DNA of 64,000 nucleotides from Pseudovibrio brasiliensis (GTDB lineage Bacteria; Pseudomonadota; Alphaproteobacteria; Rhizobiales; Stappiaceae): NCBI RefSeq assembly GCF_018282095.1, contig NZ_CP074126.1, positions 1,684,501 to 1,748,500 of the forward strand, read 5' to 3'. Shown piece by piece: positions 55,521 to 63,612 of this stretch (position 1 is its first letter; each line of letters starts with the position of its first letter). The notes under the pieces were generated by a model. It saw only the letters and a program-made list of their open reading frames with translations, ran no database searches and was not told where the DNA came from. The position numbers and the translations under genes were made by a program.

Positions 55521-55532
55521 CTTGATATCAAG
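55521..55532. promoter_or_regulatory. 12-bp palindrome CTTGATATCAAG, probable MarR operator
   Basis: A perfect 12-base palindrome in the 146-base divergent region between the MarR and EamA genes. The TTGATATCAA core is a common MarR-family operator shape. Confidence 0.7.
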
Positions 55533-55610
55533 ATACTTGACGGTTCTGCGTATATATCCTAAGCATTGTGCAAATTAGTTTGAAATCAAAATAATTGAGG
55601 TCGAGATATT

Positions 55611-56489
55611 ATGCTCGTTCAGCTGCGCACAGCGCTCACCCCCGCCATCTGGGGCACCACCTACGCTGTCACTACGCTTCTTTTGCCATCAGAAGACCCG
55701 GTCTGGATGGTTGTCTACCGCCTTCTTCCTGCCGGCCTGCTACTTCTTGCCTTTGCACCAGGCGTGCTGAAAGGCCAATGGGTGAAGCGGGCCATGATCA
55801 TCGGTCTGACGAACCTATCCATGATCTTCTTCGTGTTCATCGCCGCCTTCCGCCTCCCAAGCGGCATGGCCGGAACCCTCATGGCAACGCTGCCACTACA
55901 GATCATCTTTTACATCTGGATACTGGACGGCAAAACGCCAGTCGCACGCCAGATGTTTGCCTCGCTCATTGGCCTGTTCGGCGTCGGCATGTTGCTGCTG
56001 GGGGCCGTGGAATTGGATTGGATCGGCATCGGCGCTGCACTCGCAGCCTGCTTGAGCACCTTCACTGGCGTTTACTTGAGCGGGAAGTGGGGCAGACCGG
56101 ATGTCAGCATGGTGACATACACCGGCTGGCACGTGACCCTCGGCGGTCTCTACGCCGTACCAATCGCGCTTATGCTGGAAGGCGCTGCCCCAGTACCAGA
56201 CCTGAATATGGCATTGGCGTTCTTCTGGATTGGCATTTTAGGGATGGGCTGGGCCTCTGTGAACTGGCTCAATGGCATTGTTCAACTCAACCCCACAACC
56301 ATCGGCTTCCTGTCACTGGTCAACCCGGTCTCAGCAGTGCTTTGCGGTCAGTTGTTGGTGGGAGAGGAGTTTGGCTGGCGCCAGTGGACTGGCATTGCTA
56401 TCGTGCTGGGAAGTATTGTCTACGCGCTGAAGACCCCAAGCGCAGTAAAGGTTGCAACACAAGCCAAAGATGCAGCTGCAACTAGCTAA
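55611..56489 (+). CDS. EamA/DMT-family transporter
   Basis: A 292-aa inner-membrane protein with ten predicted helices in two EamA repeats. The start is ATG 55611 after GAGG. GTTYAVTTLLLPSEDP begins repeat 1; the second repeat starts near SMVTYTGWHVTLGGL, and a conserved end lies in GFLSLVNPVSAVLCGQLLVGE. The family exports amino acids, nucleosides or toxic metabolites. Control by the divergent MarR gene suggests inducible efflux. Confidence 0.9.
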   Translation: MLVQLRTALTPAIWGTTYAVTTLLLPSEDPVWMVVYRLLPAGLLLLAFAPGVLKGQWVKRAMIIGLTNLSMIFFVFIAAFRLPSGMAGTLMATLPLQIIFYIWILDGKTPVARQMFASLIGLFGVGMLLLGAVELDWIGIGAALAACLSTFTGVYLSGKWGRPDVSMVTYTGWHVTLGGLYAVPIALMLEGAAPVPDLNMALAFFWIGILGMGWASVNWLNGIVQLNPTTIGFLSLVNPVSAVLCGQLLVGEEFGWRQWTGIAIVLGSIVYALKTPSAVKVATQAKDAAATS

Positions 56490-56504
56490 GTCGGAAGAGA
56501 ATGA

Positions 56505-56741
56505 TTAGCGCAGGTAAGCGATATAAGCGTCCTGCGCTTTTTGCATGGCCTCAACCTTGTCGTTGACGTCACCTTTGTACACAACACCGTTGTGATGCAG
56601 CTCCCACCGCCATGGCTTACGGTGCGTATCGCCGTCTTCGCGATGCACGCGCATGCTCATTTCAGTACTAAGAACGCCCGTACCCACGCTGTGATCAGGG
56701 ACATTTCTCCAAAGTTGACGCCACTGAAACTTCTTGGACAT
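56505..56741 (-). CDS. Small unknown protein
   Basis: 78 aa, not recognised. It is rich in aromatic and basic residues at the N-terminus (KKFQWRQLWRNVPDH) and carries RKPWRWELHHNGVVYKG, then a helical tail (VEAMQKAQDAYIAYLR). No signal or membrane segment. Codon use resembles neighbouring genes, which supports a real gene; the ribosome binding site is weak. Confidence 0.55.
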   Translation of the reverse strand: MSKKFQWRQLWRNVPDHSVGTGVLSTEMSMRVHREDGDTHRKPWRWELHHNGVVYKGDVNDKVEAMQKAQDAYIAYLR

Positions 56742-56844
56742 AGTAATCTAGCACCCGATGTTCTTCCTATGTTCTCATTGTGAAATGATTCCATTAAAAT
56801 TCTCCTAACGGATGTTAAGGAATAGCCTCGCCTCCACGCAGAAA

Positions 56845-56869
56845 CAGCCCAAACATGCGGTTTGGGCTG
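56845..56869 (-). terminator. Terminator after the 495-aa unknown gene
   Basis: CAGCCCAAAC-loop-GTTTGGGCTG is a perfect 10-bp stem with a 5-base loop. On the minus strand it is followed by TTTCTG, about 70 bases after the stop. Confidence 0.75.
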
Positions 56870-56940
56870 CTCGATTTACATGAAATTTTCTGTTCCCAAG
56901 CACCGAACCTAATAGAATTCAGCCTCGGGAACAGTGGTCG

Positions 56941-58428
56941 TTATCTGGTCGGTTTTGGTGGAGCTTGCACCGTACCATCTGGCATTACTTTGCCTTTCGG
57001 GCCGCCTTCCAGATCGTAGCGATAAGCGTCGCGGTTCACCGCATCTTCTTCTGCTGTTTCGAGACGCGTCTCCAGTTCGCCTACAACCTCGTCACTGGAG
57101 ATCTCAAAACCCTTGCCCTTGATTGGCTCGGAAAATGGCTCTGTGTAAAGATCAGAACCCCATTGTGGCTTCAGGCCATGGTTGGCTGCACCTAGATTAA
57201 CCTCCACAGCGGAGTGGTGTTCATCACCCACCAGATATCCAGTCGCTAACCATCTGCCCAGCTCTTTCACCTGGTTCTCTGCATTCGGGCCTTCCAGACC
57301 CAACTCCTTCATCACTCCTTTGCCCAGCAGGCGAATCCCGGTGAGGAAACGGTCTGTGGTGCCGGAGGGACCAGCCACAGTTGGTTTGTCGTGCAGCTCA
57401 GCATCCTTGGCAAAGCCGGTGCCGTCTTTCACATCCCACACGGAGAAACCGGGCTGGTGTTCGACGATCACCTTGTCCTTCGGCATATCACCGCCTTTGA
57501 CAGGTTTGCCTTCTTTGAACTGATAGTCCTCGCGGTCATGACGGTTGCGTGGATTGGTTTTTGCAAAGTTCAGCTCACGTTCTGTCAGCCGTTTGTTCTT
57601 CTCCAGATCAGCCGCGGATGCCCATGCTCCAGGGCCGCCTTTTTTGCTTGGTTCTCGATAGTTACGTTGATTAGCTGTCAAGCTTTGTCCGGCCAGCGCA
57701 TCATTTTTGGGCACCGGTCCGTCAACATGATCTGTTCCCGGCACTTCGCCATAGAGCTCTGGGTTCTCTGAGGCGTTCTGCTTGTTCTCATTCCGGTAAG
57801 TGTAAAGCTTCAGCTCATCTGGATCAGCGTCGGATCTCGCATTACGCGGACGACCGAACTTGAAGCTCTTCAAATACTCAATATCGATGATGTCCTTCAT
57901 CTTCTCCTGAAGTTCAGGAGAGTTGTAAATTTTCTCCATGGCCTTTCGGAAGGCAGGGGAGTTGGACAGATCGAAATAGGCAGTGCCTTTTTCACGGATC
58001 GTGATGTCGGTGTCATCCTTGCCCTTCTTGGCACTGTCGACAATCTTCGTGAAGCCACCAGCACCCAGCTGTCCTACAACACCATATTTGGGGTTATCAC
58101 CCGTATAGGCGTTCATGGCATCCAAAGTACCTTTCAGCTCATCATCTCCTTCAAGCCGCGTGAACACGGTCACGATACTCTTGATCAGGCTGTCAGCTGT
58201 TTTGTGAGCGGCCTTACTTTCAGAGGCGATCTGTGCAATCGACGCTTCAACGGCCTTGTTATCGGCAACGGTAAGCTTGTCGTCTTTAGGAAGGCTGGCT
58301 TCAATCTGCGCGGCCTGCTGTACACTGTCAGGAAAATCGATGCCAAGTTGCTGACAGACGCGTTTCGCCCAGCTCAGCTGATCCTGATTTCCTGATACTT
58401 CAGGTTGTTGTTGTGCTCCACCCAGCAT
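56941..58428 (-). CDS. Unknown 495-aa hydrophilic protein, possible secreted effector
   Basis: Not recognised. ATG 58428 is chosen because GAGGAG lies 8 bases upstream; an earlier ATG at 58455 has a poorer site. There is no signal peptide or membrane segment. Sequence is rich in Lys, Asp, Glu, Asn, Gln and Gly with few hydrophobic stretches. The N-terminus is Gln/Ser-rich (GGAQQQPEVSGNQDQ), as in type III-secreted proteins. The middle (about 195-330) looks disordered and Pro/Asn/Lys-rich. The C-terminal part has a compact block GYLVGDEHHSAVEVNLGAAN. It has its own terminator. An effector or toxin role is a guess from composition; no secretion genes are in the window. Confidence 0.65.
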   Translation of the reverse strand: MLGGAQQQPEVSGNQDQLSWAKRVCQQLGIDFPDSVQQAAQIEASLPKDDKLTVADNKAVEASIAQIASESKAAHKTADSLIKSIVTVFTRLEGDDELKGTLDAMNAYTGDNPKYGVVGQLGAGGFTKIVDSAKKGKDDTDITIREKGTAYFDLSNSPAFRKAMEKIYNSPELQEKMKDIIDIEYLKSFKFGRPRNARSDADPDELKLYTYRNENKQNASENPELYGEVPGTDHVDGPVPKNDALAGQSLTANQRNYREPSKKGGPGAWASAADLEKNKRLTERELNFAKTNPRNRHDREDYQFKEGKPVKGGDMPKDKVIVEHQPGFSVWDVKDGTGFAKDAELHDKPTVAGPSGTTDRFLTGIRLLGKGVMKELGLEGPNAENQVKELGRWLATGYLVGDEHHSAVEVNLGAANHGLKPQWGSDLYTEPFSEPIKGKGFEISSDEVVGELETRLETAEEDAVNRDAYRYDLEGGPKGKVMPDGTVQAPPKPTR

Positions 58429-58730
58429 AGACACACTCCTCAGAAAGATGACCATACAACTTCATCTCTGCACAATGTCTGGAGCGCATTGCATGGGCTT
58501 TAAAATAATCGATAAAATCTCTCGTGGCGTGTTCACAAAGTTCACGATGGTTATGCCAGCATTGTCATGTTGCCATCGGTTTGACTAAAACTCGGCCCAC
58601 CACTGTTTATTGGAGGTTCTCCAGCACCTTCCGCAAAGCGCAAGGCACAAGAGAACCAATTGGCCTTTAACCCTGAGGAACAGCCATTTACCGCAGCAAG
58701 CTTAACGGATGACGGTCTCTCACGATCTTG
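58429..58730. other. Intergenic stretch
   Basis: About 300 bases between two minus-strand genes. It must contain the promoter of the 495-aa gene; no further gene or strong hairpin is seen. Confidence 0.5.
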
Positions 58731-60218
58731 TTATTGCGCAAAATACTGCGGAGCTGACTTTAGGTAAGAGCCATAGGCCTGCGCATTAGGGTAGGAGAAC
58801 TGCTCCGCCAGCGGATTGCTGCGCTTGCGCTTGGCCGCTCCAATGTCCCGTAGCAACTCATCAAAGTGCTTGAAGTGGAACGGAGCGGAACACAACCCGC
58901 CATAAACCTGCGCCGCAGGCCGATCATCCCGTCGCCAGTCCAGCATCTCGTCAATGTTCTGACGCATCTGCGTGTCGGATGGCTGGTTGGCCAGCTGCCC
59001 ATCTGCATACCGCACCAGCCAGTTGGCGATCATCTCGGCTGAAAGAACCGTACAGAAGCTGGAGTTGAAGCCCACAAATCCCATTTCTGGCAGGTCAGGG
59101 TTCACGGAAAGACGGTAAGTGCGATATTGCCCGTCATCTTCAATCAGCTTGTTACGATACTCCTCTGCCAAGTATGGAATGCCCAGTTTCCAGCCAACGG
59201 CCAGCACGGAAACGTCGCAGCCAACCTTGTCGCCAGTCGTCAACACAGCCTGATCACCCTCATAATGATCAATAGTGCCTTGAACCGGCTTGATCTTGCC
59301 GCTCTTGAAGCCCTCAAACAGACCGGGTGTAACGATGGGAATAGAGCAGGAGATGTCCTTCTCAATCGGCACTTTGGGCACCATATCCCACTTCTTCAGC
59401 CCCAACTGCATCTTCAGCAGCATCTCAAGCCCGCGGAAGTTCGCCCAGATGAACGGCTTGGCCAGCGCAGCCATAGCCTTTTGCAACGGATTTCGGCCCC
59501 AGCTGTTGAACTGTAGCTCCTGTGCCCGCATGTAAAGCAAACGCTTGAAGTTGATGCCCCCCACAAAATAAGGCACCCGCCACACAGGCTCACGATACAC
59601 CAGTGTTACCTGTGACGCTCCATTCTGCGCCGCGTTCACCGCCACATCAGTCGCTGATTTAGAGCCACCCAAAACGACCACCCGTTTGCCTTGAGCACGG
59701 GAAGGATCAGTGTAATCGGAGGAGTGCATCACGGCACCGCCCTGAGCTTCAAACGCCTCCTGACCGGGATGAGTGATGATGTTTTTCTCAGAAAACTGAC
59801 CCGTTGAAATAACAACAAAGTCAAAGTCTTCTTTGCGAACCTGACCAGCCGCATCCAGTGTCAGCGTCCACCCCGGCTGGCCGTCCTCCCGCCGGTCCAT
59901 GGAAAGCACCGAGGTGTTCAGCTGAAACAGCCGATGTAGCTTGTGTTTGCGGGCGTAAGAATGCAGGTAAGCATGCACCTGCGGCCCTTTAGGCCATTCC
60001 GGATATTCATCGGGCATGGGCAGATCCGTATAGCAATACAGATCCTTCGGAGACTGCGTCTGCACCCCTGGGTAAGATCTGGAAAGCTCCCAGACCCCAC
60101 CGAAATCATGCGTGCGCTCATACCCGAACACCCGGTGCCCACGCTCGTCGAAGGCTTTCGCAGCCGCAAGACCGCTCACGCCGCCGCCAATGACAGCAAC
60201 TTTCTTCTTCTTCACCAT
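58731..60218 (-). CDS. Flavin-containing monooxygenase-like FAD/NADPH oxidoreductase
   Basis: About 495 aa. FAD motif VIGGGVSGLAAAKAF near residues 9-23; a second dinucleotide fold VVVLGGSKSATDVAV binds NADPH. The linker STGQFSEKN and the sequence EFW-like YPGVQTQSPKDLYCY place it with FMO/Baeyer-Villiger type enzymes. ATG 60218 follows AAGG; a GTG at 60227 is the alternative. The FMO identifying motif FxGxxxHxxxF is not intact here, so the oxygenation type is uncertain. It lies immediately after a cupin gene in one transcript. Confidence 0.87.
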   Translation of the reverse strand: MVKKKKVAVIGGGVSGLAAAKAFDERGHRVFGYERTHDFGGVWELSRSYPGVQTQSPKDLYCYTDLPMPDEYPEWPKGPQVHAYLHSYARKHKLHRLFQLNTSVLSMDRREDGQPGWTLTLDAAGQVRKEDFDFVVISTGQFSEKNIITHPGQEAFEAQGGAVMHSSDYTDPSRAQGKRVVVLGGSKSATDVAVNAAQNGASQVTLVYREPVWRVPYFVGGINFKRLLYMRAQELQFNSWGRNPLQKAMAALAKPFIWANFRGLEMLLKMQLGLKKWDMVPKVPIEKDISCSIPIVTPGLFEGFKSGKIKPVQGTIDHYEGDQAVLTTGDKVGCDVSVLAVGWKLGIPYLAEEYRNKLIEDDGQYRTYRLSVNPDLPEMGFVGFNSSFCTVLSAEMIANWLVRYADGQLANQPSDTQMRQNIDEMLDWRRDDRPAAQVYGGLCSAPFHFKHFDELLRDIGAAKRKRSNPLAEQFSYPNAQAYGSYLKSAPQYFAQ

Positions 60219-60229
60219 GTCAGCCACCC

Positions 60230-60700
60230 TTATTCAGCAGGTGGCGGAAGGAAGTCAACTTCATGAAGGGCAGAGAGGCGCACAAGCTCTTCCGGATCTG
60301 TCACGCCGTCCAAAGCCTCAAACAGATCATAGAGCTTGCGGGAAGGGGCCACGCCGAACACGCAGGTCGCTTCATCGCCAGAACGGTTGAAGATCCCGTG
60401 CGCAATCCCGCGCGGCATTCTGATCGTGTCGCCCGGTCCGGCTTTGTGGCAATCCTCCCCAAACTCCACCTCAAGCTCACCAGTGAGCACCGTGATCCAC
60501 TCATCCTGTGTTGGATGAATATGCGGCGGCACAAAGGTCCCGTCCGGTATGGCCGCATGCCAGATAAACACGTTTTCAGTCAGCACTTTAGGTGTGTATG
60601 TATGGCCAACAACATTCCAGCTGGTGTTGTCATTAAGGCCTTCCTCCACAAGCGTCACACCCTGCAAAGCACCTTCCGGTGTCAAGACTTGATCAGACAT
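60230..60700 (-). CDS. Cupin-domain protein
   Basis: A 156-aa single-domain cupin preceded by an excellent GGAGGAGGG site. The metal-binding motif is PPHIHPTQDEWITVLTGE, with a second cupin motif PGDTIRMPRGIAHGIFN, giving His-His-Glu-His type ligands. Small cupins act as dioxygenases, isomerases or sensors; which applies is not visible. Co-transcribed with the FAD monooxygenase downstream (a few bases between them), so a shared oxidative pathway is likely. Confidence 0.87.
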   Translation of the reverse strand: MSDQVLTPEGALQGVTLVEEGLNDNTSWNVVGHTYTPKVLTENVFIWHAAIPDGTFVPPHIHPTQDEWITVLTGELEVEFGEDCHKAGPGDTIRMPRGIAHGIFNRSGDEATCVFGVAPSRKLYDLFEALDGVTDPEELVRLSALHEVDFLPPPAE

Positions 60701-61128
60701 AAATTCCCTCCTCCTCAATAGAATAAAGTGGCTGCTTAGCTCTGATTATTTATTTTGAAAATTTATCAATCTATCTTGGCAGTGCCTACTTCATGAATAC
60801 ATAGAAGTACTAGGCATTCAGGCGATGCGAATTGAGTTCATCTCGCATCTGCGAGATAACTATTTATCTGTTCTGGATAGATTCTTTTTTAAACTTAAAA
60901 CAATGATATCTGCGAAGGTGAATAGTTCAAGCTTAAAATTTTACGAGAAGGGTAAAAAAGTAGGAAGAGGAGGAAAGATCGATAAATGTAATAGGCACGT
61001 AACAAAGTCTAACCTGCGGAAATGATTGCGATTAGACACCGTGCGGATGGGGCATGCAAAACGGCCCCTAAATTTTTGCAGAGCCTTCTCAGAAACGGGA
61101 AGACACTGCAAAACGGAGAGACCAGCAG
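60701..61128. other. AT-rich gene-free region with an imperfect dyad
   Basis: About 430 bases, clearly more AT-rich than the surroundings. TGCCTACTTC and GAAGTACTAGGCA near 60783-60816 form an imperfect dyad. A 66-codon open frame at 60825-61025 has unlike codon use and is not called as a gene. Confidence 0.5.
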
Positions 61129-61413
61129 TTAGATGCGGGACATTTCGTTCACGGTAAACTCATCAACAGCGCCTTCTGTTGCCACCATATAAGCAGCCAG
61201 ATGCGGTGCATTCATGTGCTCCTGCCACAGCTCACGGTTCTCCCAGTTCTCATAGAACATGAAGTGGCCAGGATTTTCGTTGTCCACGTGCAGGTCATAC
61301 TGCAGGCAGCCAGCTTCAGCGCGGGTGATATCAATCAGCTTTTCAAGCTCAGCCTTCACAAGATCTTCTTTGCCTTTGGCTGCATGAATGTTTGCGACAA
61401 TGGTCAGGGCCAT
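61129..61413 (-). CDS. Antibiotic biosynthesis monooxygenase (ABM) domain protein
   Basis: A 94-aa ferredoxin-like dimer of the YgiN/ABM family. ATG 61413 follows AGAGGA. It has LTIVANIHAAKGKEDLVKAE, AGCLQYDLHVDNENPGHF and ENWENRELWQEHMNAPH. The family oxidises quinol-like or polyketide aromatics without cofactors, or degrades haem. It is divergent from an HxlR regulator, which suggests induction by a quinone or electrophile. Confidence 0.9.
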   Translation of the reverse strand: MALTIVANIHAAKGKEDLVKAELEKLIDITRAEAGCLQYDLHVDNENPGHFMFYENWENRELWQEHMNAPHLAAYMVATEGAVDEFTVNEMSRI

Positions 61414-61453
61414 GGGAGTGATCCTCTCTTTTGCTTTGGTCAAAGAGAACCTA

Positions 61454-61466
61454 TATAGTCGCTATA
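61454..61466. promoter_or_regulatory. TATAG-TCG-CTATA dyad, probable HxlR operator
   Basis: Two 5-base arms with a 3-base spacer in the 113-base region between the divergent ABM and HxlR genes. A related CTATAGG/ATACTATGG stretch lies near 61494-61520. Confidence 0.5.
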
Positions 61467-61526
61467 CCAATAACAAGTACGCACAATTTTGGCCTATAGG
61501 TACAGATTGTATACTATGGTGAGACA

Positions 61527-61883
61527 ATGACCGATAAGAACCAGCGTTTTGAAAACTATGACTGCAGTCAGGGGTGCCCGGTAGAGGCAGCTTTGGAGCT
61601 GATTGGCGGCAAGTGGAAAGGTGTCATCCTCTTCCATCTGATGGAAGGCACCCAGCGCTTCGGCGAGCTGAAAAAGCAAGTGGGAACAGTCACACAGCGC
61701 ATGCTGACCAAGCAATTGCGCGAACTGGAAACAGATGGCCTCGTTTCAAGAAAAGTGTTCGCAGTAGTCCCGCCTCACGTGGAATATTCCCTCACACCAA
61801 AAGGCGAAACCCTCCGCCCAATCATCATGGCCCTGCGCGATTGGGGCGTGGAACATGCTGTAAAGGAAGAAGCGGAAGCGTGA
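61527..61883 (+). CDS. HxlR-family transcriptional regulator
   Basis: A 118-aa winged-helix regulator. It begins with the family mark CPVEAALELIGGKWKGVILF, with a Cys in DCSQGCPVE typical of redox- or quinone-sensing HxlR proteins (two Cys at 13 and 17). Recognition helix VTQRMLTKQLRELETDGLV and wing SRKVFAVVPPHVEYSLTPKG. Likely controls the divergent ABM monooxygenase gene. Confidence 0.94.
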   Translation: MTDKNQRFENYDCSQGCPVEAALELIGGKWKGVILFHLMEGTQRFGELKKQVGTVTQRMLTKQLRELETDGLVSRKVFAVVPPHVEYSLTPKGETLRPIIMALRDWGVEHAVKEEAEA

Positions 61884-61890
61884 TGAAAGA

Positions 61891-62292
61891 TTATTTTGAA
61901 ACAGCAGCAATTACGTCTTTAATTTGCTGACATCGAACGCAAGTTCCGGAGATACGATTAAAGTCGGATGTTAACCCCAATGGCTTGGTCGTTTGCTGGG
62001 ATTGCTGTCTTTGCTTAAGGCGCAATTCTACTGTTATGCAGTCGTCACAAATTTGCCGACCATTCAAGTCCAATAAAAACTGCCAAATTCTCTGTGGTAC
62101 GGTTGGAGAAGTATCACTGAGCTCAGTGTTTATTGGGTAGCCAAGATGTGTTTCGGCTAATTCCCTTAGTTGAGATAATCCTCCAACCGCTTGTTCAATT
62201 GCAGCTCGGAGTTTTTGGTCGTGTCCAGGTAAAAATTTTCCTCCTTTTGTTTGCAGTCCACACCCACAAAGGCATTCAAGTGTACTTGTCAT
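61891..62292 (-). CDS. Small unknown protein with three Cys clusters
   Basis: 133 aa. ATG 62292 follows GGAGTGAAATT. The N-terminus has CLCGCG (7-12) followed by GGKFLPGHDQKLRAAIE (17-33), a motif seen in many short unnamed bacterial proteins. CDDC (82-85) and CVRC (118-121) would form a zinc ribbon. A helix and Gln-rich linker lie between. A nucleic-acid or protein-binding zinc role is likely, but no function is recognised. It is convergent with the HxlR gene. Confidence 0.7.
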   Translation of the reverse strand: MTSTLECLCGCGLQTKGGKFLPGHDQKLRAAIEQAVGGLSQLRELAETHLGYPINTELSDTSPTVPQRIWQFLLDLNGRQICDDCITVELRLKQRQQSQQTTKPLGLTSDFNRISGTCVRCQQIKDVIAAVSK

Positions 62293-62444
62293 AATTTCAC
62301 TCCCATCTGCCGACAACCTATCAGAAATGCGAGCGTATGGGAGTGGAGCGTTTTGTAACTAACTGATAAATGGTATTTACTCGAGGGGAGGTGCTTCAAC
62401 CACTCCAAGCTATTTAGACAGCCTTGTAAGGAAAACTGTGTTGA

Positions 62445-62687
62445 CTAATGGTCGTCTCCAAACGGCCAGGAGAATGGCCAGAAAAACGGCCCAAGTCCAA
62501 CAGTGCAGAAAAACAGGAAGTAGGCACCAACCATCCGCACCAGATCCAGCTTATAAAGCGCCAGCGCCGCCTCATAAAACACGTAGGCACTGAACACCAT
62601 AAACCCAAGCCCAATCAGCACCCGCAGGCAGATGATCACCACCTCCTGCACCGACCGCCCCTGATCCGACTGCACCACACCACCCAT
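62445..62687 (-). CDS. Small two-helix membrane protein
   Basis: 80 aa with two hydrophobic segments (about 15-37 and 52-70) joined by a short loop, and a Trp/Pro-rich C-terminus (FFWPFSWPFGDDH). An AGGG site precedes the ATG. No family recognised. Confidence 0.6.
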   Translation of the reverse strand: MGGVVQSDQGRSVQEVVIICLRVLIGLGFMVFSAYVFYEAALALYKLDLVRMVGAYFLFFCTVGLGPFFWPFSWPFGDDH

Positions 62688-63612
62688 ATCTCAATCCCTC
62701 ATCTTCATCCAAACCACTCTCAGGATTCTAACAGATCCCTCAGTCACTCACATCCCACATTGTTGTGTAAGTCATCCATTTGGGTTTCGATAAGTGTCTC
62801 ACTCAGTTGGGTACTCCCACCACTCCACTTTAACCATGCACCTCATCATTCCATCCCGCTCATAGGTTTCTCAGTGCTGTGACTTGCCAATTTTGTGCAG
62901 AAAGGGCAAAAGACTGCGACTTGAGACTGTTTGAGACCGTCGTGAATGACTGAAGCAACAAAAAAACTCTATAATATCAATAGCCCCGTCTTCGCAGTCG
63001 CGCCGATGCTTGATGGGGTGGATAGCTAAATATTTATCTGATATTACAGCATATTACCATGTTTTGTAGTTGTTATTCGTACTGTCATTCGTACTAATCC
63101 TTGACTTTGAATTAGGTTCCGGTGGGAGCTGAGACTAAGATTCTACGCTAGAAGGCCGTGTTTCAGGTCTGAGAAACATACTGTTAGTTGGCTATCAATC
63201 GGCTCTTCCTTAGCGATTGTTGATGTCGCTCTTACTTCTCTTTCTAACGTACGGTTTTATGGTGAATGATACAGAGGCAGGGCTCACTGAGACATATGTG
63301 GCTCTGCCGTTTGCGTCAGTGAAAAGATCTCATCGGCCTTCCTGGTTGCAATTATAGATTGTAGTTGCTCGTGATGTGTCTGATGAGCAAGTGTCATTGC
63401 TGTTCTTGTGTTTTGATTGGCTAATACTGGCATTTTCCATGTTAATTTGGACGCGTTTTTCTAATATTCTATATACATATAGGTGTTTGTGCTTAATGCT
63501 GAGGCCACTTAATCCTTGATGTAGTCAGTAACTAAATTGCTCTTTTTTGGTCAGTTTCGAGTAAGTTTCACTCTTTTAGGTTGTGCTCGTATGAGATATC
63601 TGGAGTGAGATC
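62688..63612. other. Long gene-free region before the adhesin gene
   Basis: About 925 bases with no convincing gene on either strand and lower GC than the flanks. It probably contains the promoter and a long leader for the large adhesin gene. No strong tRNA, repeat array or terminator hairpin is visible. Confidence 0.55.

Noticed and set aside
60825-61025. 66-codon plus-strand open frame rich in Lys and Phe
   Set aside because: It lies in an AT-rich non-coding stretch, lacks a ribosome binding site, and its codon use differs from every neighbour.
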